DNA of 64,000 nucleotides from Micromonospora chokoriensis (lineage in GTDB: Bacteria; Actinomycetota; Actinomycetes; Mycobacteriales; Micromonosporaceae): positions 186,001-250,000 of the forward strand of contig NZ_JOAN01000010.1 of NCBI RefSeq assembly GCF_000718555.1, written 5' to 3'. Positions 47,905 to 56,267 of this stretch are shown here, piece by piece. Under the pieces are notes generated by a model. The model had not been told where the DNA came from and made no database searches. It saw nothing but the letters and a program-made list of their open reading frames with translations. How positions within the stretch are numbered: position 1 is the first letter of the stretch; the number at the start of each line of letters is the position of its first letter. Made by a program: the position numbers and the translations under genes.

Positions 47905-49269
47905 TCAGCGGTCGACAAGCAGCAGCCACTCGTCGTCGAGGCGTTGCACCACCGTGCCCGCCGGCCAGCGGTGGCCAGGATCGACCACCGCCCGCGCCTG
48001 CTCGACCTGCGGTGGCCGGCTGAACTGTGCGTCGCGGAAGCTGACCATGCCGTGGAACCGGGACCGGCCGAAGTTCGCGGCGTCGGTGAACCGGGCCCGG
48101 TCGAACAACGCCTCCGCGCCGAACATCGTCCAGCGAAACAGCGCCATGCTCGTGAAGCGGGCGGAGTGGAAGCTGGCCGACCCGCCGAACTCGGTGTGCT
48201 CCATCGACAGGGCGCCGTCGAAGGCGGCCTCCTGGAAGGTGGCGGCGTCCTCGAAGCGGGTCGCGTCGAAGCTGGTCGGCTGACCGAAGGTCGCCCGACC
48301 AAATGAGGTCGGGCCGGCGAAGCCGGATCGACGGCAGGAGAGGCCATCGGTGAACGCGGCCCCGTCGAAACTGGCCAGACCGCCCACCCGAACGTCGTCC
48401 AGCATGACCTCGCCGTCGGCCGTGAGGCCCTCGAAGGTCACGTCGCCGAAGGTCGCCTTCCCGAGCCGGAGAGGGCCCCGCGCCGTCGCGCCCGCGAAGG
48501 TGGTCGTGCCGGTGAAGGTCGCCGCCGTGAAGTTCGCGTCGACAAGCGTGCAGCCTGCGGCATCGAAGCCGACCAGCCGTGCGCCGGTCAGATCCAGCGT
48601 GATCTCCGGCCAGTGGGCCGCGTCGTCCGCGTGTAGGTGCCGGGTGAGCACGAGCTGCGCGCTGCGCCGGACCTCCGTCTCGCGCGGCTCGTCGTCCGGC
48701 GCCGGCATCCGCAGGTACGCGCAGAGCACCGCGGCGATCGTCGGGCGCTGCCCCGGATTGTCCTGACCGAGGCGCTCCAGCGCGTGCAGGCCGCCGAGGC
48801 GTACCGCCGCGCTGTCGTTGCCGAGCAACTCGACCGCCCGGGTGTAGAGCTCGGTCAGTCGACGCTCCGCCGCGTCGTGCTCGGCGGCCCCGGACTGCCG
48901 GTCGTGGTTGCGCTGCGCGGCCTCGGCCACCGCCTCGGCGTGCGCCTGCACCCGGTCGCGGTGTGCCTGGTCCCGCGCGGCGACGCTCTCCTGGTGCCGC
49001 TGCGCGCGTTCGGTGATCCATTGTCGTCGCGCGGCCAGCAGCAGCGCGAGCCCTCCGCCGGTGCCGGCGACCACGGTCAGGCCGGTGCGGATCGCGTCGA
49101 TGCGCAGCGTGGCGCGGGTGTCCGGCTGGCTGGCGCGATCGGCCTCGGTGAGCAGCAGGTCCAGCACCAGCCAGCCCAGGGCGACGGCGGCCAGCAGGCC
49201 GACCAGGACCAGCCACCACGGCATCACCCGCAGCTCGCGCTCGGTGGGTTCGTCGACAGCCACGGCCAC
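47905..49269 (-). CDS. Membrane pentapeptide-repeat protein
   Basis: 454 residues. Two membrane helices (about 17-40 and 60-82) are followed by a charged helical stretch (AAEAHAEAV...QSGAAEHDAAERRLTELYTRAVELL) and a pentapeptide-repeat solenoid (about 225-420, units such as ANFTAATFTGTTTFAGATA, SFDATRFEDAATFQEAAF, LFDRARFTDAANFGRSRF). The repeats fold as a right-handed beta helix; some family members mimic DNA, but most have no known role. It converges with tetR after 7 bp. ATG/GTG 49269 is accepted as the start. Confidence 0.85.
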   Translation of the reverse strand: MAVAVDEPTERELRVMPWWLVLVGLLAAVALGWLVLDLLLTEADRASQPDTRATLRIDAIRTGLTVVAGTGGGLALLLAARRQWITERAQRHQESVAARDQAHRDRVQAHAEAVAEAAQRNHDRQSGAAEHDAAERRLTELYTRAVELLGNDSAAVRLGGLHALERLGQDNPGQRPTIAAVLCAYLRMPAPDDEPRETEVRRSAQLVLTRHLHADDAAHWPEITLDLTGARLVGFDAAGCTLVDANFTAATFTGTTTFAGATARGPLRLGKATFGDVTFEGLTADGEVMLDDVRVGGLASFDGAAFTDGLSCRRSGFAGPTSFGRATFGQPTSFDATRFEDAATFQEAAFDGALSMEHTEFGGSASFHSARFTSMALFRWTMFGAEALFDRARFTDAANFGRSRFHGMVSFRDAQFSRPPQVEQARAVVDPGHRWPAGTVVQRLDDEWLLLVDR

Positions 49270-49365
49270 AGCATGCCAGTCATCGCCAATGTCCGATCTG
49301 GACCGTGGCGGTATGACCGTTTGCGCCCCGGCCGGAACAACGGGTTACCCGCGCGTAACAAGTCA

Positions 49366-49395
49366 TTGACGTTTCTGAATTGTTGCGGGCATCAT
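49366..49395 (+). promoter_or_regulatory. Candidate promoter of the lipase gene
   Basis: TTGACG (49366-49371) and CATCAT (49390-49395) are separated by 18 nt, about 75 bp ahead of ATG 49468. The -10 is weak. Confidence 0.35.
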
Positions 49396-49467
49396 CGTCG
49401 CACGGTCGACCGGACACCCCCACCCACCTGCCCGGTTCGCCGGGCGCCTCCCCCCGGAGGTGCAGCG

Positions 49468-50259
49468 ATGCTGCTCCGAAAGACCGCCCTCGTCCTGGCC
49501 CTCACCACCGCCGCGTTGCTCGTGTCGACCGCCCCGGTGGCCGCCGCCCCCGCCGATCCCGCGCCGGCCACCGTCACCCCCGCAGCCTTCGCCGCTGCCG
49601 CGGTCAACCCTGTCATCGTGGTCGGCGGGCTCAGCGGCGTCGCCGTCGCCTACGAGCCGATCGCCGCCCGCCTGCGCGCCGACGGCTACCGCACCTTCAT
49701 CTACCAGTTGCCCGGTCTGGGCCTCGGTGACATCCCCACCTCGGCCCGGGCGTTCGCCAGCTACGTCGACCAGGTACGCGCCAGCACCGGCGCCGCGACG
49801 GTGGACGTCGTCGCCCACTCCGAAGGGGGCCTGGTCAGCCGGTACTACCTCAAGCGGCTCGGTGGCACCGCCAGTGTGGGCCGATACGTCAGCCTGGGCA
49901 CACCGCAGTACGGCACGTACGTCGCCAACATCGTGGCCTTCCTCGGCCTGGGCAGCTGCGCCGGCATCGTGGCCTGCCAACAGATGACCATCGGCTCGGC
50001 GTTCCTCGCCGACCTCAACGCCGGCGACGACACCCCGGGCTCGGTGCGCTACACCACCATCCGCACCCTGCAGGACGAGTTGGTCCGCCCCACCGGGAAC
50101 GCCGCCGTCAACGACGGTGCCACGAACGTGCTGATCCAGGCGTACTGCCCGGTGCGGGTGGTGGGGCACCTCGGCCTGGTGCTCGACGGCACGGCGTACA
50201 CCATCGTGCGCGGCGCCCTGGTCGACGGCCCGGTGCGGCCCAACTGCCTCGCGCTCTGA
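49468..50259 (+). CDS. Secreted lipase/esterase (Lipase_2-like alpha/beta hydrolase)
   Basis: 263 residues. A signal peptide (MLLRKTALVLALTTAALLVSTAPVAAAPA) is followed by an alpha/beta hydrolase. The nucleophile elbow is VVAHSEGGLVSRYY, a GHSxGG-type motif with Ala first, and NDGATNV with VVGHLGLVLD near the end supply likely Asp and His. Four Cys (GSCAGIVAC, QAYCPVR, RPNCLAL) suggest two disulfides as in secreted actinobacterial lipases of this group. ATG 49468 follows GGAGG by 7 nt. Substrate probably short or medium acyl esters. Confidence 0.9.
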   Translation: MLLRKTALVLALTTAALLVSTAPVAAAPADPAPATVTPAAFAAAAVNPVIVVGGLSGVAVAYEPIAARLRADGYRTFIYQLPGLGLGDIPTSARAFASYVDQVRASTGAATVDVVAHSEGGLVSRYYLKRLGGTASVGRYVSLGTPQYGTYVANIVAFLGLGSCAGIVACQQMTIGSAFLADLNAGDDTPGSVRYTTIRTLQDELVRPTGNAAVNDGATNVLIQAYCPVRVVGHLGLVLDGTAYTIVRGALVDGPVRPNCLAL

Positions 50260-50433
50260 CCAGGTCCGGTGCGGTGGTCCCGGAGGGGGCCGCCGCGCCG
50301 GATCCGCGACGGTGAGTGTCGGGTCGGCGACGTTCTTGGGAAACGGGGTGTCGGACATCAGGTGTCCTCGATAGCCTGCTGCGGCTGTCCATTCCCGACA
50401 GTGGACGCTACTCGCCGAGAAGGAGCAGCGCGC

Positions 50434-52629
50434 ATGACCGAGCCGCCCACCGCGCCGCCGGAGAGCACCCCGCCGACAGTGCCGCAGCTCGACGTCCGGG
50501 CCGCGGAACCCCCGGCTGCCGACCCACCGGCGCCCACCGATCGGTTCGCCGACCGCCCACCGGGCTATCCGAGCGCGCTGGTCTGGCTGCGCGCCGGGAT
50601 CCTGCGGGACTGGCGCGGCGTGGTCGGCGCGTTCTTCGCCACCTGGTTCTACCTGCCGGTGGCGCTGCTCCTGGCGTTCTGGGGCGGTCTCACCTTCGCC
50701 ATCGCGGGGCTCTTCGCCGTCGGGACCGGCGTCGACGACCAGATGCCCCAGGTCCTGCGCGACGCCCCGCTGATCGGCTCCCTGATTGATGCGTTCCTGA
50801 CCCGCTCCGGTGGGGTGCTCGGCGGGGTGGCCGGCTTCGTCATCGGCTTCCTGGTCGGCTTCCTCTACGTGCTGGCGCTGCCCTGGATGGGCGTCTCCGA
50901 CGACCCCTTCGCGCTGCTCGCCGGCCTGATCGGCACGGTCGTCGCGGCGGCGCTGATCGGCGTCCTCTACACGCTCTACCGGGTGCTGCTCGAACCGCGT
51001 CTGCTGGTCGTCTCGGGCGCCCGCCAGCCCAGCCGCCGCGAGGACGCGCGGCTGCGTCCCATCCTCGACGACTGCGCCCGACGACTCGGCCTGCCCACCG
51101 TGCCCCGGCTGCTCATGGAGGACGACCCGGTCCTGAGCAACGCCCGCACGTATGCCCGGCACGTGGTGGTCACCACCGCCGTGCTGACCGAACCGGACGA
51201 CGAGGTGGCCGCGCTGCTCAGCCACGAGCTGGTGCACTGGCGGACCGGGGACGAGATCACCAGCGCCTTCGTCCGCGGTGTCGGCCTGCCACTGACCCTC
51301 GCGCACGCCCTGCCGACCTGGCTGATGCGGACGTTCCCACACCCGGGCACCAACTTCGTGGTCTTCGTGTTCTTCTGGCCGGTGCTGCTCACCATGCGGT
51401 ACGTGGTGCTGCCGCTGCACGCCCGCGACGTGCGGGCGGCCGAGTACCGGGCCGACCTCGGCGCCGTGCTCACCGGGCACGTCGACGGAATGCGGCGCAT
51501 CCTGGACCGGCGGCTCTCCTTCGAGACTGGCCGCAGCGGCTGGGACGAGGCGGTCTGCGCCACCCACCCGCCGCACGAGCTGCGGCTCGACGCGTTGGAG
51601 CGGGCATCGCTGACTGGTGCGGGCGCACCCGTCACCGTCGAGCGGCTGTTCAATGACCCCGGCCCGGTCGGCACCCGCCGCACCTGGCTGTTGGTCGGCG
51701 CTCTCATGCTGGCAGCCTGCCTCGTCACCAGCGGGCTCGGCGTGGTGCAGTGGGCGTTCTTCCGCCCCCAGGCGGCGGTCGACGGCTTCTTCGCCGCACT
51801 CGCCGACCGGGACAGCGACGCCGCGCTCGGCTACCTCGCCGACCAGCCCAGCGGCGCCGACACCAAACTGCTCGCTCAACTCCTGCGCGGCAAGGGCTAC
51901 CAACCACCGACCGACGTCGAGATCACCTCGCTGGAGCGCGACAGCGACAGCGACACCGCCAAAGCCACAGTGGCGTACCGGCTGGGTGACACGCGGGAGA
52001 CCACCACCCTCACCCTGCGCCGCGAGGACGAGACCAGCGCCGGGCTGTTCCACGGCTGGCGGTTGAGCGGTGGGCCGATTCCACTCAACCGCGCGACCGC
52101 CGAACCCGGGGTACGGCTCAACGGGGTCGAGCTGCCGGTCGCCACCGAGGGCACCCCGCTGGTGCTGTTGCCCGGCCGCTACACCGCGACCGGCCCGTCC
52201 AGCGCGCTCAGTGAGACGCCGCCCGCGACCGTGCTGGTCGGTCCAGGGGAGACCGCCGCCGTTCTGCAACTGGCTCCGGTGCTCAAGCCGGCGGCGATCG
52301 CTGCCGTCGAGACGCAGGTACGCGCCTGGTTGGACGAGTGCGCCAAGCAGACCGTCGCGGCCCCGCCGGGCTGCCCGTTCAGCTACAGCAGCTCTACCCA
52401 GAAGATCACCTGGAAGATCCTGGAGTACCCGAAGCTCGCCGTCGAGCTCACCGGCCCGTCCAGCGCCCAGGTCTCTACGCCGTACGAGACGCAGGGCAGG
52501 GCGGTGGCCAGCGGCACCACCACCTACTTCGGCACCACCTCACCGTTCACGGATGAGGACGCGTTCACCGTCGCGGGCGTCGCCACCGCCGACGGCGACC
52601 GCATCACCTTCCGCCGCAGCACCAACTGA
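50434..52629 (+). CDS. Membrane M48-family zinc metallopeptidase with extracellular C-terminal region
   Basis: 731 residues. A Pro-rich, disordered N-terminus (1-45) leads to about five membrane helices. The catalytic site SHELVHWRTGDE (His264-His268) and the third ligand Glu337 in AAEYRADL fit M48 peptidases (HtpX/Ste24). The DNA-order after about residue 440 is a non-catalytic region with a repeated Tyr/Thr-rich beta composition, predicted outside or folded separately. ATG 50434 has AAGGAG 8 nt upstream. It is followed after 14 bp by an EACC1-like gene, which suggests the peptidase is an effector controlled by that partner. Confidence 0.88.
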   Translation: MTEPPTAPPESTPPTVPQLDVRAAEPPAADPPAPTDRFADRPPGYPSALVWLRAGILRDWRGVVGAFFATWFYLPVALLLAFWGGLTFAIAGLFAVGTGVDDQMPQVLRDAPLIGSLIDAFLTRSGGVLGGVAGFVIGFLVGFLYVLALPWMGVSDDPFALLAGLIGTVVAAALIGVLYTLYRVLLEPRLLVVSGARQPSRREDARLRPILDDCARRLGLPTVPRLLMEDDPVLSNARTYARHVVVTTAVLTEPDDEVAALLSHELVHWRTGDEITSAFVRGVGLPLTLAHALPTWLMRTFPHPGTNFVVFVFFWPVLLTMRYVVLPLHARDVRAAEYRADLGAVLTGHVDGMRRILDRRLSFETGRSGWDEAVCATHPPHELRLDALERASLTGAGAPVTVERLFNDPGPVGTRRTWLLVGALMLAACLVTSGLGVVQWAFFRPQAAVDGFFAALADRDSDAALGYLADQPSGADTKLLAQLLRGKGYQPPTDVEITSLERDSDSDTAKATVAYRLGDTRETTTLTLRREDETSAGLFHGWRLSGGPIPLNRATAEPGVRLNGVELPVATEGTPLVLLPGRYTATGPSSALSETPPATVLVGPGETAAVLQLAPVLKPAAIAAVETQVRAWLDECAKQTVAAPPGCPFSYSSSTQKITWKILEYPKLAVELTGPSSAQVSTPYETQGRAVASGTTTYFGTTSPFTDEDAFTVAGVATADGDRITFRRSTN

Positions 52630-52643
52630 CCAGGAGAACGACC

Positions 52644-53048
52644 GTGACCGACAGTGACGCCGCAGCCCGGCTGCCCGTCCGGCTGACCATCAACCCCCGG
52701 CAGCGGCAGCCTCCGTCGGTCGACCTGCTGACCTGGATCCACCGCCGCCCCGAGTACCGGCCGGGGGTTCGCCCGGCCGGCGGCGGCGGTGGCCGGCCGG
52801 GTTTCAGCGACGCGGTGATCATCGCGGTGCTCGCCCAGGGGCTGCTTCCGGGGCTGTTCAACCTGTTGCAGTCCTGGGTCGACCAGCAGCGCACCGAGGC
52901 CAGCATCCGGATCCAGGCCGGGGACACCGAGGTGGAGCTACAGGTGAGCGGACGGACCGACTCCGCTCGCCTGCTGGCCCAGGCGACCGAGGCACTGCGC
53001 GCCGCCCGGGAGCCCGGTTCGGAGCCCGGGTCGGACGCCGCCGGCTGA
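52644..53048 (+). CDS. EACC1-like small protein (effector-associated component)
   Basis: 134 residues. It shows the pattern I associate with EACC1 proteins (effector-associated constant component): an opening beta hairpin, LLTWIHRRPEYR, a hydrophobic segment (GFSDAVIIAVLAQGLLPGLFNLLQSWV), a charged Trp/Arg stretch, then IRIQAGDTEVELQVSGRTDSARLLAQATEAL. In published work on NTP-dependent conflict systems EACC1 accompanies peptidase or NTPase effectors. Start 52644 has AGGAG upstream. It directly follows the M48 peptidase, so the two form an operon. The assignment is by motif memory, not by search. Confidence 0.65.
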   Translation: MTDSDAAARLPVRLTINPRQRQPPSVDLLTWIHRRPEYRPGVRPAGGGGGRPGFSDAVIIAVLAQGLLPGLFNLLQSWVDQQRTEASIRIQAGDTEVELQVSGRTDSARLLAQATEALRAAREPGSEPGSDAAG

Positions 53049-53063
53049 GCCGACGGCGTCCGA
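53031..53063. terminator. Hairpin overlapping the EACC1 stop
   Basis: Perfect 10-bp stem TCGGACGCCG (53031-53040) with CGGCGTCCGA (53054-53063). The stop codon (53046-53048) lies in the loop. It separates the peptidase operon from the convergent aldo/keto reductase. Confidence 0.6.
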
Positions 53064-53072
53064 ACCGACGGG

Positions 53073-53945
53073 TCAGCTCGCCTTGGCGAGCGCCTCGAAC
53101 TCGTCGTCGGTGAGCCGCACGTCGGCCGCGCCGACGTTCTCCTCCAGGTGCGCCACCGAGGACGTGCCGGGGATCGGCAGCATCACCGGCGAGCGGCGCA
53201 GCAGCCAGGCCAGCGCGAGCTGCGCGGGCGACGCGCCGTGCGCCGTGGAGATGGCGTCCAGCGGGCCGCCCGGGCGGGCCAGCTCACCGGTGGCGATCGG
53301 GAACCACGGGATGAACGCGAGGTCGTTGCGCTCGCAGTACTCCAGCACGTCCTCGGCGCTGCGGTTGGCGAGGTTGTACAGGTTCTGCACGGATGCGATC
53401 GTGGTGATCGCCCGGGATTCCTCGATCTGCGCGACGCTCACCTCGGACAGCCCGATGTGCTGGATCTTGCCCTCCTGCCGCAGCAGCGCCAGCTCACCGA
53501 GCTGATCGGCGAGCGGCACCAGCGGGTCGATCCGGTGCAGCTGGTACAGCGGGATGCTGTCCAGGCCGAGGTGGCGCAGGCTCAGCTCACACTGCTGGCG
53601 CAGGTACTCCGGCCGGCCCACCGGGCGCCAGTCGCCCGGGCCGGAGCGGGTCAGCCCGGCCTTGGTCGCGATGACCAGATCATCGGCGTACGGGTGCAGA
53701 GCCTCGCGGATCAGCAACTCCGAGACGAACGGCCCGTACGAGTCGGCGGTGTCGATGAACGTCACGCCCAGCTCGACGGCGCGGCGCAGCACCCGGACCG
53801 CCTCGGCCGGGTCCTTCGGGTCACCCCAGACACCCGGGCCGGTGATCTGCATCGCCCCGTAGCCGAGCCGGTTGACGGTGACGTCGCCACCGATCCGGTA
53901 CGTGCCGGACGCCTTCGCGGGCTGCTCACTGATATTGGTCGCCAT
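53073..53945 (-). CDS. Aldo/keto reductase
   Basis: 290 residues, a TIM-barrel NADPH oxidoreductase. The catalytic Asp and Tyr are in [11 protein letters not shown], the Lys in VIATKAGL and the His in YQLHRID, so the four AKR residues are present. The barrel end [29 protein letters not shown] matches the AKR cofactor-binding segment. ATG 53945 is the start. Divergent from the YciI-like gene; no obvious substrate. Confidence 0.93.
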   Translation of the reverse strand: MATNISEQPAKASGTYRIGGDVTVNRLGYGAMQITGPGVWGDPKDPAEAVRVLRRAVELGVTFIDTADSYGPFVSELLIREALHPYADDLVIATKAGLTRSGPGDWRPVGRPEYLRQQCELSLRHLGLDSIPLYQLHRIDPLVPLADQLGELALLRQEGKIQHIGLSEVSVAQIEESRAITTIASVQNLYNLANRSAEDVLEYCERNDLAFIPWFPIATGELARPGGPLDAISTAHGASPAQLALAWLLRRSPVMLPIPGTSSVAHLEENVGAADVRLTDDEFEALAKAS

Positions 53946-54187
53946 GGCCCGATCCCCAATCGTCTCGTCGTGGCGGGCGTGGGCAGCGCGGGCGTGCAGA
54001 GCCCGCCCGCCACCGATAGATCATCCCCCGGAACCCGACAGTCATGCCGCTGGTTGGCCGAGTGTGGGCGTGGACACGCCGTACGCGCGTCGAGGCGAGT
54101 TGCCGGGAAGCGTCCGGTACGACGGGGTTGTCCGTGCGACGCTGGCCGGAGCCGGTGCGTTCCGGTGCGACGGCGGAGGGAGCACCC

Positions 54188-54553
54188 ATGGCGGGAGTGC
54201 CGCAGGTCAACTTCGCGCTCGACACGTACGAGTGCATCGTGATCTATCCCGGCGCGGCCGGGCGGGCCCTGGCCAACGAGACCGTGCAGCGGTTGCAGGC
54301 CGAGCATGCCGAGCACATGCAGGCGTTGCAGCAACGCGGCATCATCCTGGTCGCCGGCTCGGTGGACGGGCCGGCGCGCGAGCCGGAGCCGCCGATCGGC
54401 TTCGGGTTGGCCCGCACCGGCAGCGTCGACGACGTACGCAGCGTGCTGGAGGCCGATCCGGCGGTGCAGGCCGGGCTCTACCGGGTGGACGTGCTGACCT
54501 TTCTCTGCCCGGCCGGTTCCCTGGAGTTCCCGCTGGTGAAGGCCGGGAGCTGA
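54188..54553 (+). CDS. YciI-like protein
   Basis: 121 residues. The chain ECIVIYPGAAGRALANETVQRLQAEHAEHMQALQQRGIILVAGSVDG is the alpha/beta fold of YciI proteins, with their conserved His in HAEHM near residue 39. The family has a ferredoxin-like fold and no settled role. ATG 54188 has GGAGGGAG 5 nt upstream. It stands alone, divergent from the aldo/keto reductase and 132 bp before the FAD oxidase. Confidence 0.82.
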   Translation: MAGVPQVNFALDTYECIVIYPGAAGRALANETVQRLQAEHAEHMQALQQRGIILVAGSVDGPAREPEPPIGFGLARTGSVDDVRSVLEADPAVQAGLYRVDVLTFLCPAGSLEFPLVKAGS

Positions 54554-54685
54554 GCTGCCACCGCATCGGCGGCTGTCGGTATGACGACGGCGCTCGCCTG
54601 TGCGCCGGTGCTACGGTCGCGCCCTGCGCGGGCCGCCGCCGGGGCGTACCCGGTGTCGTGGGTCGGCCCCGGTCGAGGAGTCGCC

Positions 54686-56068
54686 ATGGTCTCCGCCGCC
54701 ACCCCCGATGTCGCGTCGGCCGCTGCCCGGCTGCGCGCCCTGCTCGGCGACCGGCTGCACGAGCCGGGCGATCCCGGTTTCGTCACCACCACCCGGCTTT
54801 GGAACGGCGCGGTGGCGCGTACGCCCGCGCTGGTCGCCCACTGCCGGGACGCCGACGAGGTGGCCGAGGCGGTCCGCGTCGCCGCCCGGTGTCATCTGCC
54901 CCTCTCGGTCCGTTCCGGGGGTCACGACTGGGCCGGTCGGGCGCTGCGCGACGGTGCCCTGGTGCTCGACCTGACCGGCCTGAACGCCGTCCGGGTCGAC
55001 CCGGACGCGGCCACGGTGACCATCGGCGGCGGCACCACGGCGGCCGAGCTGCTCGCCGCCGCCCGCCCTTATGACCTGGTGGTGCCTACCGGCACGGTCG
55101 GCGACGTGGGCATGGCCGGGCTCACCCTCGCCGGCGGGTACGGCCCGCTGTGCGGCCGGTTCGGTCTGTCCCTGGACAGTCTGCTCGGCGCGGAGGTGGT
55201 CCTCGCCGACGGTCGCCGGGTCACCGCCGACCCCCGCCACGACGCCGAGCTGTACTGGGCGCTGCGCGGCGGCGGTGGCAACCTCGGCGTCGTCACCGAG
55301 CTGCGTTTCCGCGCGCACCGGCTACCCGGCGTGCTGGCCGGCATGATCATGTTCGCGCTCTCCGAGGCGCCGGCCGTGCTGCGCGGCTACGGCGCGCTGG
55401 TCGCCGAGGCCCCGGACGAGCTGACCGTGATGGCGGGTTTCCTGCCCGGCCCGGCCGGCGAACCAGTGATCTTCGTCTGCCCGTTCTACAGCGGCCCCGA
55501 CCTGGACGCCGGGTCGCCGTGGATGGACCGCCTGCGCGCGCTGGGCACCCCGCTTGTCGACCAGATCGGCCCGATGCCGTACGCGGACGCGCTGCGGATG
55601 TTCGACGGCGGGATGGTCGACGGCAACCACTACCTGCTGCGTACCAGGTGGCTGCCCGCGCTCACCGACGCTGCCGTGGACGCCATCGTCGACGCGGCCC
55701 GGCAGGTCAGCTCACCGTTCACCGCGCTGGCCCTGCACCACTTCCACGGCGCGGCCACCCGGGTCCGGCCCGCCGACACGGCGTTCGGGCTTCGTACCGA
55801 CCACCTGCTGGCCGAGGTCATCGCGGTGTGGGCGCCCGACGACCAGGCCGGCCCGCACCGCGCGTGGGCCGAGCGGACCTCGGCGGCGCTCGCCCCGCAC
55901 GCGCTGCCCGGTGGCTACCCCAACCTGCTCGCCCCGGAGGAGACCGACCGGGTCCGGCTCGCCTACGGCGTGAACTGGGCGCGGCTGCGCCAGGCCAAGC
56001 GCCGCTACGACCCCCGCGATCTGCTCCACGCGGTGCCCACCCTGCCGCCCTCGGGGCACCCGGAGTGA
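54686..56068 (+). CDS. FAD-linked oxidoreductase (BBE-like)
   Basis: 460 residues. The FAD-binding_4 domain has RSGGHDWAGRAL, in which the His is the usual covalent FAD site, then GGGTTAAELL, VGMAGLTLAGGYGPLCGRFGLSLDSLLGAEVV and LYWALRGGGGNLGVVTELRF. The Cys in PLCGRFG is at the position that makes some relatives bicovalent. The C-terminal NWARLRQAKRRYDPRDLLHAVPTL is the BBE domain. ATG 54686 (GAGGAG 5 nt upstream) is chosen over ATG 54581. Oxidises an unknown alcohol or sugar-like substrate. Confidence 0.92.
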   Translation: MVSAATPDVASAAARLRALLGDRLHEPGDPGFVTTTRLWNGAVARTPALVAHCRDADEVAEAVRVAARCHLPLSVRSGGHDWAGRALRDGALVLDLTGLNAVRVDPDAATVTIGGGTTAAELLAAARPYDLVVPTGTVGDVGMAGLTLAGGYGPLCGRFGLSLDSLLGAEVVLADGRRVTADPRHDAELYWALRGGGGNLGVVTELRFRAHRLPGVLAGMIMFALSEAPAVLRGYGALVAEAPDELTVMAGFLPGPAGEPVIFVCPFYSGPDLDAGSPWMDRLRALGTPLVDQIGPMPYADALRMFDGGMVDGNHYLLRTRWLPALTDAAVDAIVDAARQVSSPFTALALHHFHGAATRVRPADTAFGLRTDHLLAEVIAVWAPDDQAGPHRAWAERTSAALAPHALPGGYPNLLAPEETDRVRLAYGVNWARLRQAKRRYDPRDLLHAVPTLPPSGHPE

Positions 56069-56181
56069 GCCGCCGCCGGGAGCACCCCGACAGCGCACGC
56101 CGACGGAGGCGTACGATTCCCGGCGCGCGGTCGCCGATGCCCGTCGCCACAACGTTCCCGGTGCGGTTCCGCCCGCCGGCC

Positions 56182-56200
56182 CGACGCGCACCGCGCGTCG
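56182..56200. terminator. Hairpin upstream of pyk
   Basis: Perfect 8-bp stem CGACGCGC (56182-56189) and GCGCGTCG (56193-56200), loop ACC. It could end the FAD oxidase transcript or lie in the pyk leader. Confidence 0.4.
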
Positions 56201-56267
56201 TTGGACAACTGTTCCGCTGCTTGCAATGGGTCGGCCCCGGGTCCGACCTGAAGGAGAGACTAACCTG

